From NCBI GenBank assembly GCA_012523015.1, contig JAAYJI010000181.1, positions 1 to 39,984 of the forward strand: 39,984 bases of DNA, read 5' to 3'. The notes below the pieces were generated by a model, which saw only the letters and a list, made by a program, of their open reading frames with translations, was not told where the DNA came from and made no database searches. Made by a program: the position numbers and the translations under genes. Position 1 is the stretch's first letter, and each line of letters starts with the position of its first letter. The DNA is from Candidatus Hydrogenedentota bacterium. Its GTDB lineage: Bacteria; Hydrogenedentota; Hydrogenedentia; Hydrogenedentales; CAITNO01. Positions 1 through 6,689 of this stretch are shown one piece after another.

Positions 1-1313
1 CGCACGGTATAGGGGAAATCGACCGTCTCATCGCCTTCAAAGCGATCAGGGCTCACGAAAGGAAGCATGCATTCCAAAGCGCGTTCTGCCAGCTTTCCAT
101 GTCCCACTTCACGGCGACCCGGTCCCGCAATACGGCGAACCTCTCCCACTGACCAGGGCGGGAAATTATAGTGCAGGAAGAAGCGGCGGAATTCATCGCC
201 TGTAAGCTCGTCTAAACGCATTTCATCACGGCTCGTACCCAAGGTAGATGCCACGATCGCCTGCGTTTCACCCCGTGTAAATAAGGCGCTGCCGTGTACA
301 CGCGGGAGGATACCCACTTCAATGGAAATATCGCGCACTTGATCAAGGCTTCTGCCGTCTATGCGCGTGTTCGTATCAATGACCTGCTTACGCATAACGT
401 GTTTTTTCAATTCGCCCAGTACATCAGCAATTTCGCCGGCACACTGCTCGAATCGCTCTTCCCCATATTTTTCAAGCAGGGCTTCAAGGGTTTCCGTCTT
501 AACCGCATCCAGCGTATCAAGCCGTTGTTGTTTTTCACGAATACTGAAGGCTTCTTTAAAGCGTTCTGCTGCCAAGGCCTCTACGTCCGCAACGATCTCC
601 GGATTGGGTTCCGTATCATCGACAGGCATTTTTTCCACGCCTGCACGACTGCGAAGATCTTCAATTGCCTCAACAATAGCGCGGATATGAACTTGGGCAA
701 ACTCAAGTGCCTCAACCATAAGTGCTTCGGAAAGCTCGTGCGCCTGACCTTCAACCATGCAAATGGAATCTTTGGTGCCCGCCACAATAATATCCAGGCT
801 GCTGTTCTCCATAAGATCCATTTTCGGGTTGACCACCAACGTGTCGTCGATATAGCCTATGCGCACCGCGCCGATAGGCTCAACGAGGGGCGCTTTCGAC
901 AGATGCACCGCCGCAGAAGCGGCGTTAATGGACAGGATATCGGGGTTATGGATATTGTCTGCCGAGAACACGGTTTGACAAATCATGATTTCGTTACGGA
1001 ACTTTTTCGGGAACAGAGGGCGCAGCGGCCGGTCTGTCATACGGCACACTAAGATTTCCCGTTCCGACGGCCGCGATTCGCGGCGAAAGAAGTTACCTGG
1101 AATCTGACCTACAGCATAAAATTTTTCTCGATAATCCACGGTCATAGGGAAGAAATCAGCATCTTCCCGTGCCTCGGGCGCAACGGTTACAGCGGAAAGA
1201 ACCATGGTCTCCCCACTCTGACAAATCACAGAACCATGCGCTTGTTTCGCAATACGGCCAGTTTCGAATTGTAATTCGACCTCGCCCGTTTGAACTGTTA
1301 CTTTTTCTACCAT
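1..1313 (-). CDS. pnp: polyribonucleotide nucleotidyltransferase (PNPase), C-terminus cut by window edge
   Basis: PNPase degrades RNA 3' to 5' by phosphorolysis and is a core enzyme of the cytoplasmic RNA degradosome. About 437 N-terminal residues are visible, roughly 60% of a normal ~700-aa PNPase. They show the first RNase PH domain (GQIPGNFFRRESRPSEREI and MTDRPLRPLFP at about residues 70-100), the all-helical linker with a Glu/Lys-rich stretch, and the start of the second RNase PH domain (GRSLDQVRDISIEVGILPR, then FTRGETQA). The KH and S1 RNA-binding domains and the second catalytic half lie beyond base 1. The ATG at 1313 follows AAAGGA at a good distance. A nearby ATG at 1320 is out of frame. 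rpsO lies directly upstream, the usual rpsO-pnp order. The identification is firm; only the missing 3' end limits the annotation. Confidence 0.97.
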   Translation of the reverse strand, partial: MVEKVTVQTGEVELQFETGRIAKQAHGSVICQSGETMVLSAVTVAPEAREDADFFPMTVDYREKFYAVGQIPGNFFRRESRPSEREILVCRMTDRPLRPLFPKKFRNEIMICQTVFSADNIHNPDILSINAASAAVHLSKAPLVEPIGAVRIGYIDDTLVVNPKMDLMENSSLDIIVAGTKDSICMVEGQAHELSEALMVEALEFAQVHIRAIVEAIEDLRSRAGVEKMPVDDTEPNPEIVADVEALAAERFKEAFSIREKQQRLDTLDAVKTETLEALLEKYGEERFEQCAGEIADVLGELKKHVMRKQVIDTNTRIDGRSLDQVRDISIEVGILPRVHGSALFTRGETQAIVASTLGTSRDEMRLDELTGDEFRRFFLHYNFPPWSVGEVRRIAGPGRREVGHGKLAERALECMLPFVSPDRFEGDETVDFPYTV

Positions 1314-1380
1314 CAAACATTTCCTTTAAGCCTTGCCTTACTTTTGCAGGCCTGTTCAATTCCCGGCACTTCTATGCGCA

Positions 1381-1437
1381 GCACCGATCCGGAGGGACCG
1401 GTGCATATCAGACAACGACCTTCTATAGAAAAGGTCG
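1381..1437 (-). promoter_or_regulatory. two hairpins in the rpsO-pnp intercistronic region
   Basis: The 178-bp spacer between rpsO and pnp holds two clear inverted repeats. One spans 1381-1404: 10-nt arms with one mismatch and a 4-nt loop. The other spans 1416-1437: CGACCTT against AAGGTCG around an 8-nt loop. Neither is followed by a U-run on the minus strand, so they do not look like intrinsic terminators. In Escherichia coli the pnp leader forms a stem cut by RNase III and used in pnp autocontrol. A similar role here is an inference from position only. Confidence 0.5.
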
Positions 1438-1491
1438 GAAAAGAAGACAGGCGCTGCACACCTCTCAGTACCAAGCCTCCCCAAATTGCGG

Positions 1492-1761
1492 CTATTTGCG
1501 CAGCCCAAGCTTACCGATAAGCGTGCGATACCGTTCCACGTCCTGCTTGTGTACATAGTTAAGCAGGTTTCTGCGCTTTCCTACGAGACGCAGGAGACCG
1601 CGACGACAGGCAAAATCCTTGGGATGCTGCCGTAAATGCGCTGTAAGCTGGTTAATACGTTCAGTAAACAAGGCCACCTGAACCTCTACGGAACCGGTAT
1701 CTTGGCTATCATGACCGTGAGCTTGTACGATTTTTTCTTTTTCTTCTCTTGCAAGTGCCAT
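1492..1761 (-). CDS. rpsO: 30S ribosomal protein S15
   Basis: S15 binds the central domain of 16S rRNA early in small-subunit assembly. From the ATG at 1761 the protein is 89 aa, the family's usual length. The reading frame stays open 22 codons further upstream, but that extension has no S15 similarity. Family signatures are [27 protein letters not shown] at the N-terminal half, [25 protein letters not shown] in the rRNA-binding helix-loop-helix, and a [12 protein letters not shown] end. The site GAAAGGTG sits 5-6 nt before the ATG. It lies 131 bp downstream of pgk and is followed by pnp, the conserved rpsO-pnp pair. Confidence 0.97.
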   Translation of the reverse strand: MALAREEKEKIVQAHGHDSQDTGSVEVQVALFTERINQLTAHLRQHPKDFACRRGLLRLVGKRRNLLNYVHKQDVERYRTLIGKLGLRK

Positions 1762-1856
1762 TTCAATCACCTTTCTGGTATACACCCGTGCCCAGCACAG
1801 CGACGGTGAACCGCTTGCCCGAGTCACGGGTACGTTTACGTTACTCTATTAGTATA
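1762..1856 (-). promoter_or_regulatory. rpsO promoter -10 and structured leader
   Basis: A -10-like TATACT reads on the minus strand at 1851-1856, but I see no good -35 in front of it. Transcription from it would give a leader of roughly 80 nt. Within it ACCCGTG and CACGGGT (plus-strand positions 1784-1790 and 1825-1831) pair perfectly and enclose a smaller AGCGGT/ACCGTCGCT stem just ahead of the S15 ribosome binding site. S15 is known to repress its own translation through leader RNAs that differ from phylum to phylum. This fold is a plausible member, not a recognised one. Confidence 0.45.
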
Positions 1857-1891
1857 ACAAAAAAACCATCTATTCAGGGAAAATCTATGCC

Positions 1892-3154
1892 TCAGCCACA
1901 TCCACGACATCCGGCACAGCCGCCTGGCATATCCGTTAATGCGGCGAGTCCGGGTAATTCTTTGCCTTCCAACATTTCGAGCGACGCGCCGCCGCCTGTG
2001 GAAACATGCGACATTTTGTCGGCCAATCCAAACTGAATCACTGCCGCCGACGTATCGCCGCCGCCAATAATGGAGGTCATCGGACCCTCTGCCAAGGCTT
2101 GCGCAATGGCCCGGGAACCGGTTGAAAAATTCTCCATCTCAAAAACGCCTACAGGACCATTCCAGACGACGGTGCGCATCGTTTTGAGCGCGGCCACATA
2201 GCGTTCAATGGTCTTAGGGCCAATGTCCATGCCTTGCCATTTTTCAGGAATTGCATCAACATCCACCACTTTCCTGTTCGCGTCATTGTCGAAAGCATCT
2301 GCAATCACCACATCTTCGGGCAACAACAGATCCACCCCTTTTTCTTGAGCAAGTTTCATCACCTTCTTCGCCACTTCGATCCCCGGCTCATCCAAGAGCG
2401 AATCGCCGATTTCCAGCCCTTGCGCTTTCAAAAAGGTATAGCTCATACCGCCGCCGATAATCAGCGTATCCCCCAAATCAAGAAGATGCTCGATCACGTC
2501 AATTTTACCGGAGACCTTGGCACCGCCGAGCAGCGCAGCCAGAGGCCGTTCCGGTGTATTCAAAACTTTGGCAAAATATTCCATTTCTTTGTCGACCAAA
2601 AATCCGGCGGCACTCAAGGCGACGTAATGGGTCACCCCTTCCGTCGACGCATGGGCGCGATGGACAGTACCGAAGGCGTCGGAAACATAAATCTCTGCCA
2701 AGGCTGCCAATTGTCGCGCAAATTCAGGGTCATTGGTCTTTTCACCCTTGTTGAATCGGGTGTTTTCCAAAAGAATAATGTCCCCTTCCTTCATGGCCGC
2801 CACAGCTGCCTCTACTTCCGGGCCGACACAGGCGTCCATCTTCTTGACAGGCGCGCCGACCAGATCACTGAGACACTGGGCGATAAAATCCATTTTCAGC
2901 GTGCTGTTAGCCGCTTCCATCGCTGCGCGCTCTTCGTCATTGGTAACTTTGGAGAGATCTTGAGGACGCCCCAAATGTGACATAAGGATGAGTTTGCCGC
3001 CTCTATCGCGAACATACTGAATACTTTTCAATGCGGCACGGATACGCATGTCATTGCGCACGCTACCGTCTTTATGCAGGGGCACATTAAAATCAACGCG
3101 CATCAAAACGCGGCGGCCTTGAACATTCACCTGATCAAGTCTGACCTTTTTCAT
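1892..3154 (-). CDS. pgk: phosphoglycerate kinase
   Basis: Transfers phosphate from 1,3-bisphosphoglycerate to ADP in lower glycolysis, in the cytoplasm. The N-terminal substrate domain shows [24 protein letters not shown] and LMSHLGRP; the middle shows [13 protein letters not shown] and [11 protein letters not shown]; the nucleotide domain ends with the [39 protein letters not shown] signature. I chose the ATG at 3154 because AAGGA lies about 8 nt before it, whereas the in-frame ATG at 3163 overlaps that site. This gives 420 aa, slightly long. After the usual [10 protein letters not shown] end there is an extra Gly/Cys tail ([10 protein letters not shown], three cysteines). It lies downstream of gap with a 81-bp spacer that contains a hairpin. 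Confidence 0.97.
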   Translation of the reverse strand: MKKVRLDQVNVQGRRVLMRVDFNVPLHKDGSVRNDMRIRAALKSIQYVRDRGGKLILMSHLGRPQDLSKVTNDEERAAMEAANSTLKMDFIAQCLSDLVGAPVKKMDACVGPEVEAAVAAMKEGDIILLENTRFNKGEKTNDPEFARQLAALAEIYVSDAFGTVHRAHASTEGVTHYVALSAAGFLVDKEMEYFAKVLNTPERPLAALLGGAKVSGKIDVIEHLLDLGDTLIIGGGMSYTFLKAQGLEIGDSLLDEPGIEVAKKVMKLAQEKGVDLLLPEDVVIADAFDNDANRKVVDVDAIPEKWQGMDIGPKTIERYVAALKTMRTVVWNGPVGVFEMENFSTGSRAIAQALAEGPMTSIIGGGDTSAAVIQFGLADKMSHVSTGGGASLEMLEGKELPGLAALTDMPGGCAGCRGCG

Positions 3155-3182
3155 GGAAGACATCCTTATGGGTAAAACTTAT

Positions 3183-3216
3183 GGAGAAACGGGACCGCCT
3201 CCAAGAAGCGGTCCCG
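3183..3216 (-). terminator. hairpin between gap and pgk
   Basis: CGGGACCGC (3190-3198) and GCGGTCCCG (3208-3216) form a perfect 9-bp GC-rich stem with a 9-nt loop. On the minus strand the stem is followed by TTTCTCC, a short imperfect U-tract. It starts about 20 bp after the gap stop codon. It could be a leaky terminator that lowers pgk relative to gap, or an mRNA-stabilising 3' stem. Confidence 0.55.
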
Positions 3217-3235
3217 ACAAGAGATTTTAAATAAC

Positions 3236-4234
3236 TTAGCCGGCCATCAATTTGAACAAATCGATGCAGCGGTTGGAATAACCCCATTCATTGTCGTACC
3301 AAGAAATAACTTTGACCATGTTGCCTTCCATGACCATCGTCAGCTTGGAATCAAAGATGGAGGAGTAAGGATTGCCGATGACGTCGCAGGAAACGATTTC
3401 GTCTTCAACATATTGCAATACGCCTTTAAGCGCGCCTTCAGAGGCGGCCTTCATGACGGCGTTGACTTCTTCCACAGTCACGTTGCGGGAAACTTCCACA
3501 ACCAGATCAACGACACTGCCGTCGATAACGGGAACGCGCATCGCCATGCCGTGCAGTTTTTTGTTCAGTTCGGGCAGCACTTCGCCGACTGCTTTGGCAG
3601 CGCCGGTCGAGGTCGGAATAATAGAATAGGCGGCAGCACGGGCACGACGCAGATCGCTATGGGGCATATCAATAACCTTTTGGTCATTGGTGTATGCGTG
3701 GATCGTGGTCATGAGACCGCGTTTGATGCCGAAGTTTTCGTGGAGCACTTTCGCAACGGGCGCCAAGCAGTTCGTCGTGCAGCTGGCATTGGAGACTGTC
3801 TTATCTTCGGGCTTCAGGGTGTCATGATTCACACCGTAAACAATGACGGCATCCAAGGCATCTTTCGGGGGCACACTGAGCAGGACTTTTTTCGCACCTG
3901 CTTTGATGTGCAGTTCACATTGTTCTTTGGAACGGAAAACGCCGGTAGATTCGAGAACAAGGTCGACGCCTTTTTCGCCCCAATTGAGCGCTGCGGGATC
4001 TTTTTCCGCGCTGACAAATACTTTTTTGCCATCAACAATAAGGTAATCGCCATCGGAGCTTACGTCTTTTTTGTATACACCCATGACGCTGTCATATTTA
4101 AGCAAGTGTGCAAGGGTTTTCGCATCACTCAAGTCGTTGATTGCTACTACTTCAAAAGCAGGTTCTTCCATGAGCAGTTTGAATACGTTTCTGCCGATAC
4201 GACCAAATCCGTTAATACCAATTTTTGTTGCCAT
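3236..4234 (-). CDS. gap: glyceraldehyde-3-phosphate dehydrogenase, phosphorylating
   Basis: Oxidises glyceraldehyde 3-phosphate to 1,3-bisphosphoglycerate with NAD+ in cytoplasmic glycolysis. The Rossmann fold opens with KIGINGFGRIGRNVF (residues 4-18). IND at 32-34 places the acidic residue expected for NAD use. The catalytic cysteine is C152 in SNASCTTNCLAP, and the S-loop and C-terminal WYDNEWGYSNR are intact. Length is 332 aa, normal for the family. The ATG at 4234 is preferred; a TTG two codons upstream is possible but closer to the AAGGA site. A good promoter (4486-4515) would give a leader of about 245 nt. pgk follows on the same strand. Confidence 0.98.
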   Translation of the reverse strand: MATKIGINGFGRIGRNVFKLLMEEPAFEVVAINDLSDAKTLAHLLKYDSVMGVYKKDVSSDGDYLIVDGKKVFVSAEKDPAALNWGEKGVDLVLESTGVFRSKEQCELHIKAGAKKVLLSVPPKDALDAVIVYGVNHDTLKPEDKTVSNASCTTNCLAPVAKVLHENFGIKRGLMTTIHAYTNDQKVIDMPHSDLRRARAAAYSIIPTSTGAAKAVGEVLPELNKKLHGMAMRVPVIDGSVVDLVVEVSRNVTVEEVNAVMKAASEGALKGVLQYVEDEIVSCDVIGNPYSSIFDSKLTMVMEGNMVKVISWYDNEWGYSNRCIDLFKLMAG

Positions 4235-4617
4235 AGCCAAGAGATTCCTTTCGATTGATTCGGGTTATACTTACACGGTACCTTGATGCGTGCTGTTTCA
4301 GATTCTCGCGTGGGGATGAACCCGGGTACAACAACCCATCAAGGCTACATCTGTGGAAATGCATTGAAAATAAGGATGAGGTATTGTTGCAGCGTAAGCC
4401 CTTACCGTGGTTCTTCTCCCCTGCAACCCCCTTAAATAATAAAGACTTGCTTTAAAGGGGCAGTATACCTTACCTTAATGAGGCTAGTATGCCATAATAA
4501 TGCCGGTCAAGTCAATCAATGCCGTGGATCCCTATCCTGTCTGCGGCATCCGGTTTCAGTTTTCTGGGTCGGTCAAATAGCCGCGGAGCGTGCTCTGCGG
4601 ACAAAAGGAAAACAACG
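4235..4617. other. divergent intergenic region between gap and the lipoprotein gene
   Basis: This 383-bp gap separates two divergently transcribed genes. It contains the minus-strand gap promoter and, overlapping it on the plus strand, a weaker TTACCT (4470-4475) / CATAAT (4493-4498) pair with 17-bp spacing that might serve the lipoprotein gene. On the minus strand the gap leader can fold CCCCTTTAAA against TTTAAGGGG around 4430-4460. I see no convincing small gene. Confidence 0.5.
4486..4515 (-). promoter_or_regulatory. sigma70-type promoter for gap
   Basis: Minus strand: TTGACT (-35, 4510-4515), 18-bp spacer, CATACT (-10, 4486-4491). It points at gap and leaves a long leader of about 245 nt. 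The spacing matches the other good promoters in this window. Confidence 0.6.
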
Positions 4618-5931
4618 ATGCGCGCGAAAATGTCGGATCTTTTAAGAAGAGCGCTTAAAGGGGGATTCCCCTGCCTATTCTTGGTTATTCCTTTATTGAT
4701 ACAGCTTGGCGGCTGTGATTCCTGCATCAGTAAACAAAAAATATCTGAAGGCCCCGTGCTGCAAACTCCGGCAAGCCCCGCTGCTGCGCCCCCTGTGCCC
4801 ACTCCCGGTTCACCGCTTCCATATCCCGCCGCGGCGACAGAAAGCGGCGTGACAGCCGCCCCTCAAGAAGAAGCGCCTCAACCTCCAAGTTATGGCGCTG
4901 AATTGGTGCTCAATATCAAACCGGGGATGAGTTATGAAGAGGTTCGAGAAATCCTCGGTGATCCCGGCGTTGTCGTTGCCGGCACCGAAGAACAAAATGT
5001 TGTGTATCGATGGAGCGCCTCAGGCGTCAGCTTCATGGGACGTTTCGAAAACGGAGAATTGATCCGAAAAAATCTCATCGCGTCAGATGAGCCGAACCAA
5101 ATTCCAGATGAAGAAACACGACGCTTTGATCAATCCTTATTTGAGCAGATCCAACCCGGTATGAGTATTGATGATGTACTCATGATTATCGGCATGGACG
5201 CGCAACCTTTATCTGCCGAAGGTTCCACCGTAAAACTTTATAAATGGACCGATGCGGAAGGCTCCAGTATCACCGCCCGTTTTGAAAATAAAAAGCTGGT
5301 TCGAAAATCAGGCGCGATTCTTAGCCGCAGTGAGGCAGAACACAGAGCCGCCCTCCCTGAAACAAGGCAGCCTGCTGAGGATATGGCTTCCGACGAAATG
5401 ATCGCTGTTGAAGAGGAGGACATCGCAGACGAGGCACAGGAACAAAGGCAAGAATACGGGAGCACCGACGACGGAGAAATTTTGCAGCAAGGAGGGCAAC
5501 AGAAAAGGGCGACTATTTCTCCAACCGAACTAGAGCAAAAATCAAAAGTCCATGTGATTGGATCGAAACGGCGGGAACGAGAGCTGTCCGAAGATGATTC
5601 TCCTTATGCGGGCCGATCTTATCGGCCGAAAACCAAGTTGCCCGAATTTAAACGAAGCTTGCGTTCAGGCTCTTATGAAATTCTTTTCCAAAATACAACA
5701 GCCCATCGTGCGCAAGTGGCGCTCATTTCTGAAGAAGGCGGTATGGAATTGAATGTGCCGCCCAACGGACGTGTAACGAAGAAAGTAGGACGGGGTACCT
5801 ACAATCTTTATTTCATTTACGACAATGACCCGTACACGCTGCACCAAGGTCAATCGATTCCCGTGAAAGAATTGCTGGTTGATTTCGTCGTATATTTATT
5901 TGATGATTCCTCGGAAGTGAACCTCCTGTGA
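4618..5931 (+). CDS. lipoprotein with two SmpA/OmlA-like repeats
   Basis: Start ATG 4618 follows AAAGGA with an 8-nt gap. An in-frame ATG at 4519 has no site and would spoil the signal peptide. The 437-aa product has a basic N-terminus, a hydrophobic segment (19-30) and a lipobox LGGC with Cys33, so it should be a lipid-anchored envelope protein. A Pro/Ala-rich linker (about 45-92) leads to two homologous ~55-aa repeats (about 98-153 and 176-231). Each has the form IxPGMSxxxVxxIxG followed by YxW and ARFENxxLxRK, as in SmpA/OmlA/BLIP-like folds. An acidic, Gln/Glu-rich linker follows, then a C-terminal beta-rich domain (about 345-437). Proteins with this fold often work in envelope assembly; the exact role here is unknown. 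Confidence 0.8.
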   Translation: MRAKMSDLLRRALKGGFPCLFLVIPLLIQLGGCDSCISKQKISEGPVLQTPASPAAAPPVPTPGSPLPYPAAATESGVTAAPQEEAPQPPSYGAELVLNIKPGMSYEEVREILGDPGVVVAGTEEQNVVYRWSASGVSFMGRFENGELIRKNLIASDEPNQIPDEETRRFDQSLFEQIQPGMSIDDVLMIIGMDAQPLSAEGSTVKLYKWTDAEGSSITARFENKKLVRKSGAILSRSEAEHRAALPETRQPAEDMASDEMIAVEEEDIADEAQEQRQEYGSTDDGEILQQGGQQKRATISPTELEQKSKVHVIGSKRRERELSEDDSPYAGRSYRPKTKLPEFKRSLRSGSYEILFQNTTAHRAQVALISEEGGMELNVPPNGRVTKKVGRGTYNLYFIYDNDPYTLHQGQSIPVKELLVDFVVYLFDDSSEVNLL

Positions 5932-6326
5932 GTCATGGCAGAACGCCCTCCTTTTGCGCTGTCTTTAATCCAAGAACCAAGACAATAGTTTCGACCAAAA
6001 AACGATGTCGTGGTTTCAAGAATTAGCTCCTCTCAGTGCTGCGCCAATAAAAAAACAAATCTACTTATTTTATTTGTATTTTTGTTCACAGATTGCTACA
6101 ACTATACAAGATTAAAATTTGAAGTGAAGGTATCGGAGCGTTGATGAAGTAATGCTGATGCGTTGCTTTGCATCAGCACGGTTTCTTTTGTCGGCATAAT
6201 CAGGCAATGCCTGTTATAAGCGCGGACCGAATCTAAGGAATGGACGGCGCTTCGGTTGCTCATAAGGATGGGTAACCGGCAATAGTTGTATTGGGAGATG
6301 GCCACAACCATGAGGAGAAACTATCC
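5932..6326. other. intergenic region before the histone-like gene
   Basis: 395 bp without a supported gene. The stretch 6045-6115 is AT-rich and could hold a promoter, but I cannot pick convincing -35/-10 boxes. The only strong structure is the hairpin at 6153-6178. Short reading frames here have no ribosome binding site of note. Confidence 0.5.
6153..6189 (+). terminator. strong hairpin followed by T-rich run
   Basis: TGCTGATGC and GCATCAGCA form a perfect 9-bp stem with an 8-nt loop (6153-6178), followed by CGGTTTCTTTT. It lies 220 bp after the lipoprotein stop and about 150 bp before the H1-like start. It may end the lipoprotein transcript or a small RNA, or act as an attenuator for the next gene. 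The U-run is interrupted, so terminator strength is uncertain. Confidence 0.45.
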
Positions 6327-6527
6327 ATGGCCGCAACGAAACCAGATGTAAAAAAAGCTGCAGCAAAGAAAGCAGCGCCCAAGAAGGCACCGGCGAAGAA
6401 AGCTGTCGTAGCAAAAGCAGCGCCCAAGAAGGCACCCGCGAAAAAAGCCGCGGTGAAGAAGCCTGCTGCGCCCAAGAAGGCACCCGCGAAGAAAGCCGCA
6501 GTGAAGAAGTCTGCTGCGAAGAAATAG
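6327..6527 (+). CDS. histone H1-like Lys/Ala/Pro-rich DNA-binding protein
   Basis: Start ATG 6327 follows GAGGAG with about 9 nt spacing; an in-frame ATG at 6291 lacks a site. The 66-aa product is almost entirely A, K, P and V, built from repeats of the form (A)PKKAPAKKA(A)VKK, like the C-terminal tail of eukaryotic histone H1 and bacterial HC1/AlgP-type proteins. Such proteins bind DNA without sequence preference and compact the nucleoid. There is no globular domain and no hydrophobic segment. The repeated codons (gcg/gca, aag/aaa) make the gene prone to length change by slippage. It is monocistronic: a large hairpin with a U-run follows at 6564-6620. An RNA-binding role is equally possible. 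Confidence 0.85.
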   Translation: MAATKPDVKKAAAKKAAPKKAPAKKAVVAKAAPKKAPAKKAAVKKPAAPKKAPAKKAAVKKSAAKK

Positions 6528-6563
6528 CCATACCGAGTCGCTATTTACCTTGAGTAATTCATG

Positions 6564-6620
6564 AGACCGCACAAGTCATAGGGACTTTCCCGTATAATGG
6601 CTTGGGCGGTCTTGTTTTTA
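6564..6620 (+). terminator. intrinsic terminator of the H1-like gene
   Basis: AGACCGCACAAG (6564-6575) pairs with CTTGGGCGGTCT (6601-6612) with one mismatch. The loop contains a small GGGA/TCCC stem. TGTTTTTAT follows directly. A TATAAT at 6593-6598 lies inside the loop and has no matching -35. Confidence 0.7.
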
Positions 6621-6689
6621 TATAAAACTTTCACCGCTTAGTCGTAGATCATGAACTACTCATCAATGCAAAGGAGTTATCATCAACCG

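Noticed and set aside
2234-2980. 248-aa open frame opposite pgk
   Set aside because: Shadow of pgk on the other strand, no ribosome site, and His/Arg/Phe-rich composition typical of antisense frames.
6593-6598. TATAAT as a promoter for the NamZ-fusion gene
   Set aside because: It lies inside the loop of the H1-like gene's terminator and lacks a -35 box at 16-18 bp.
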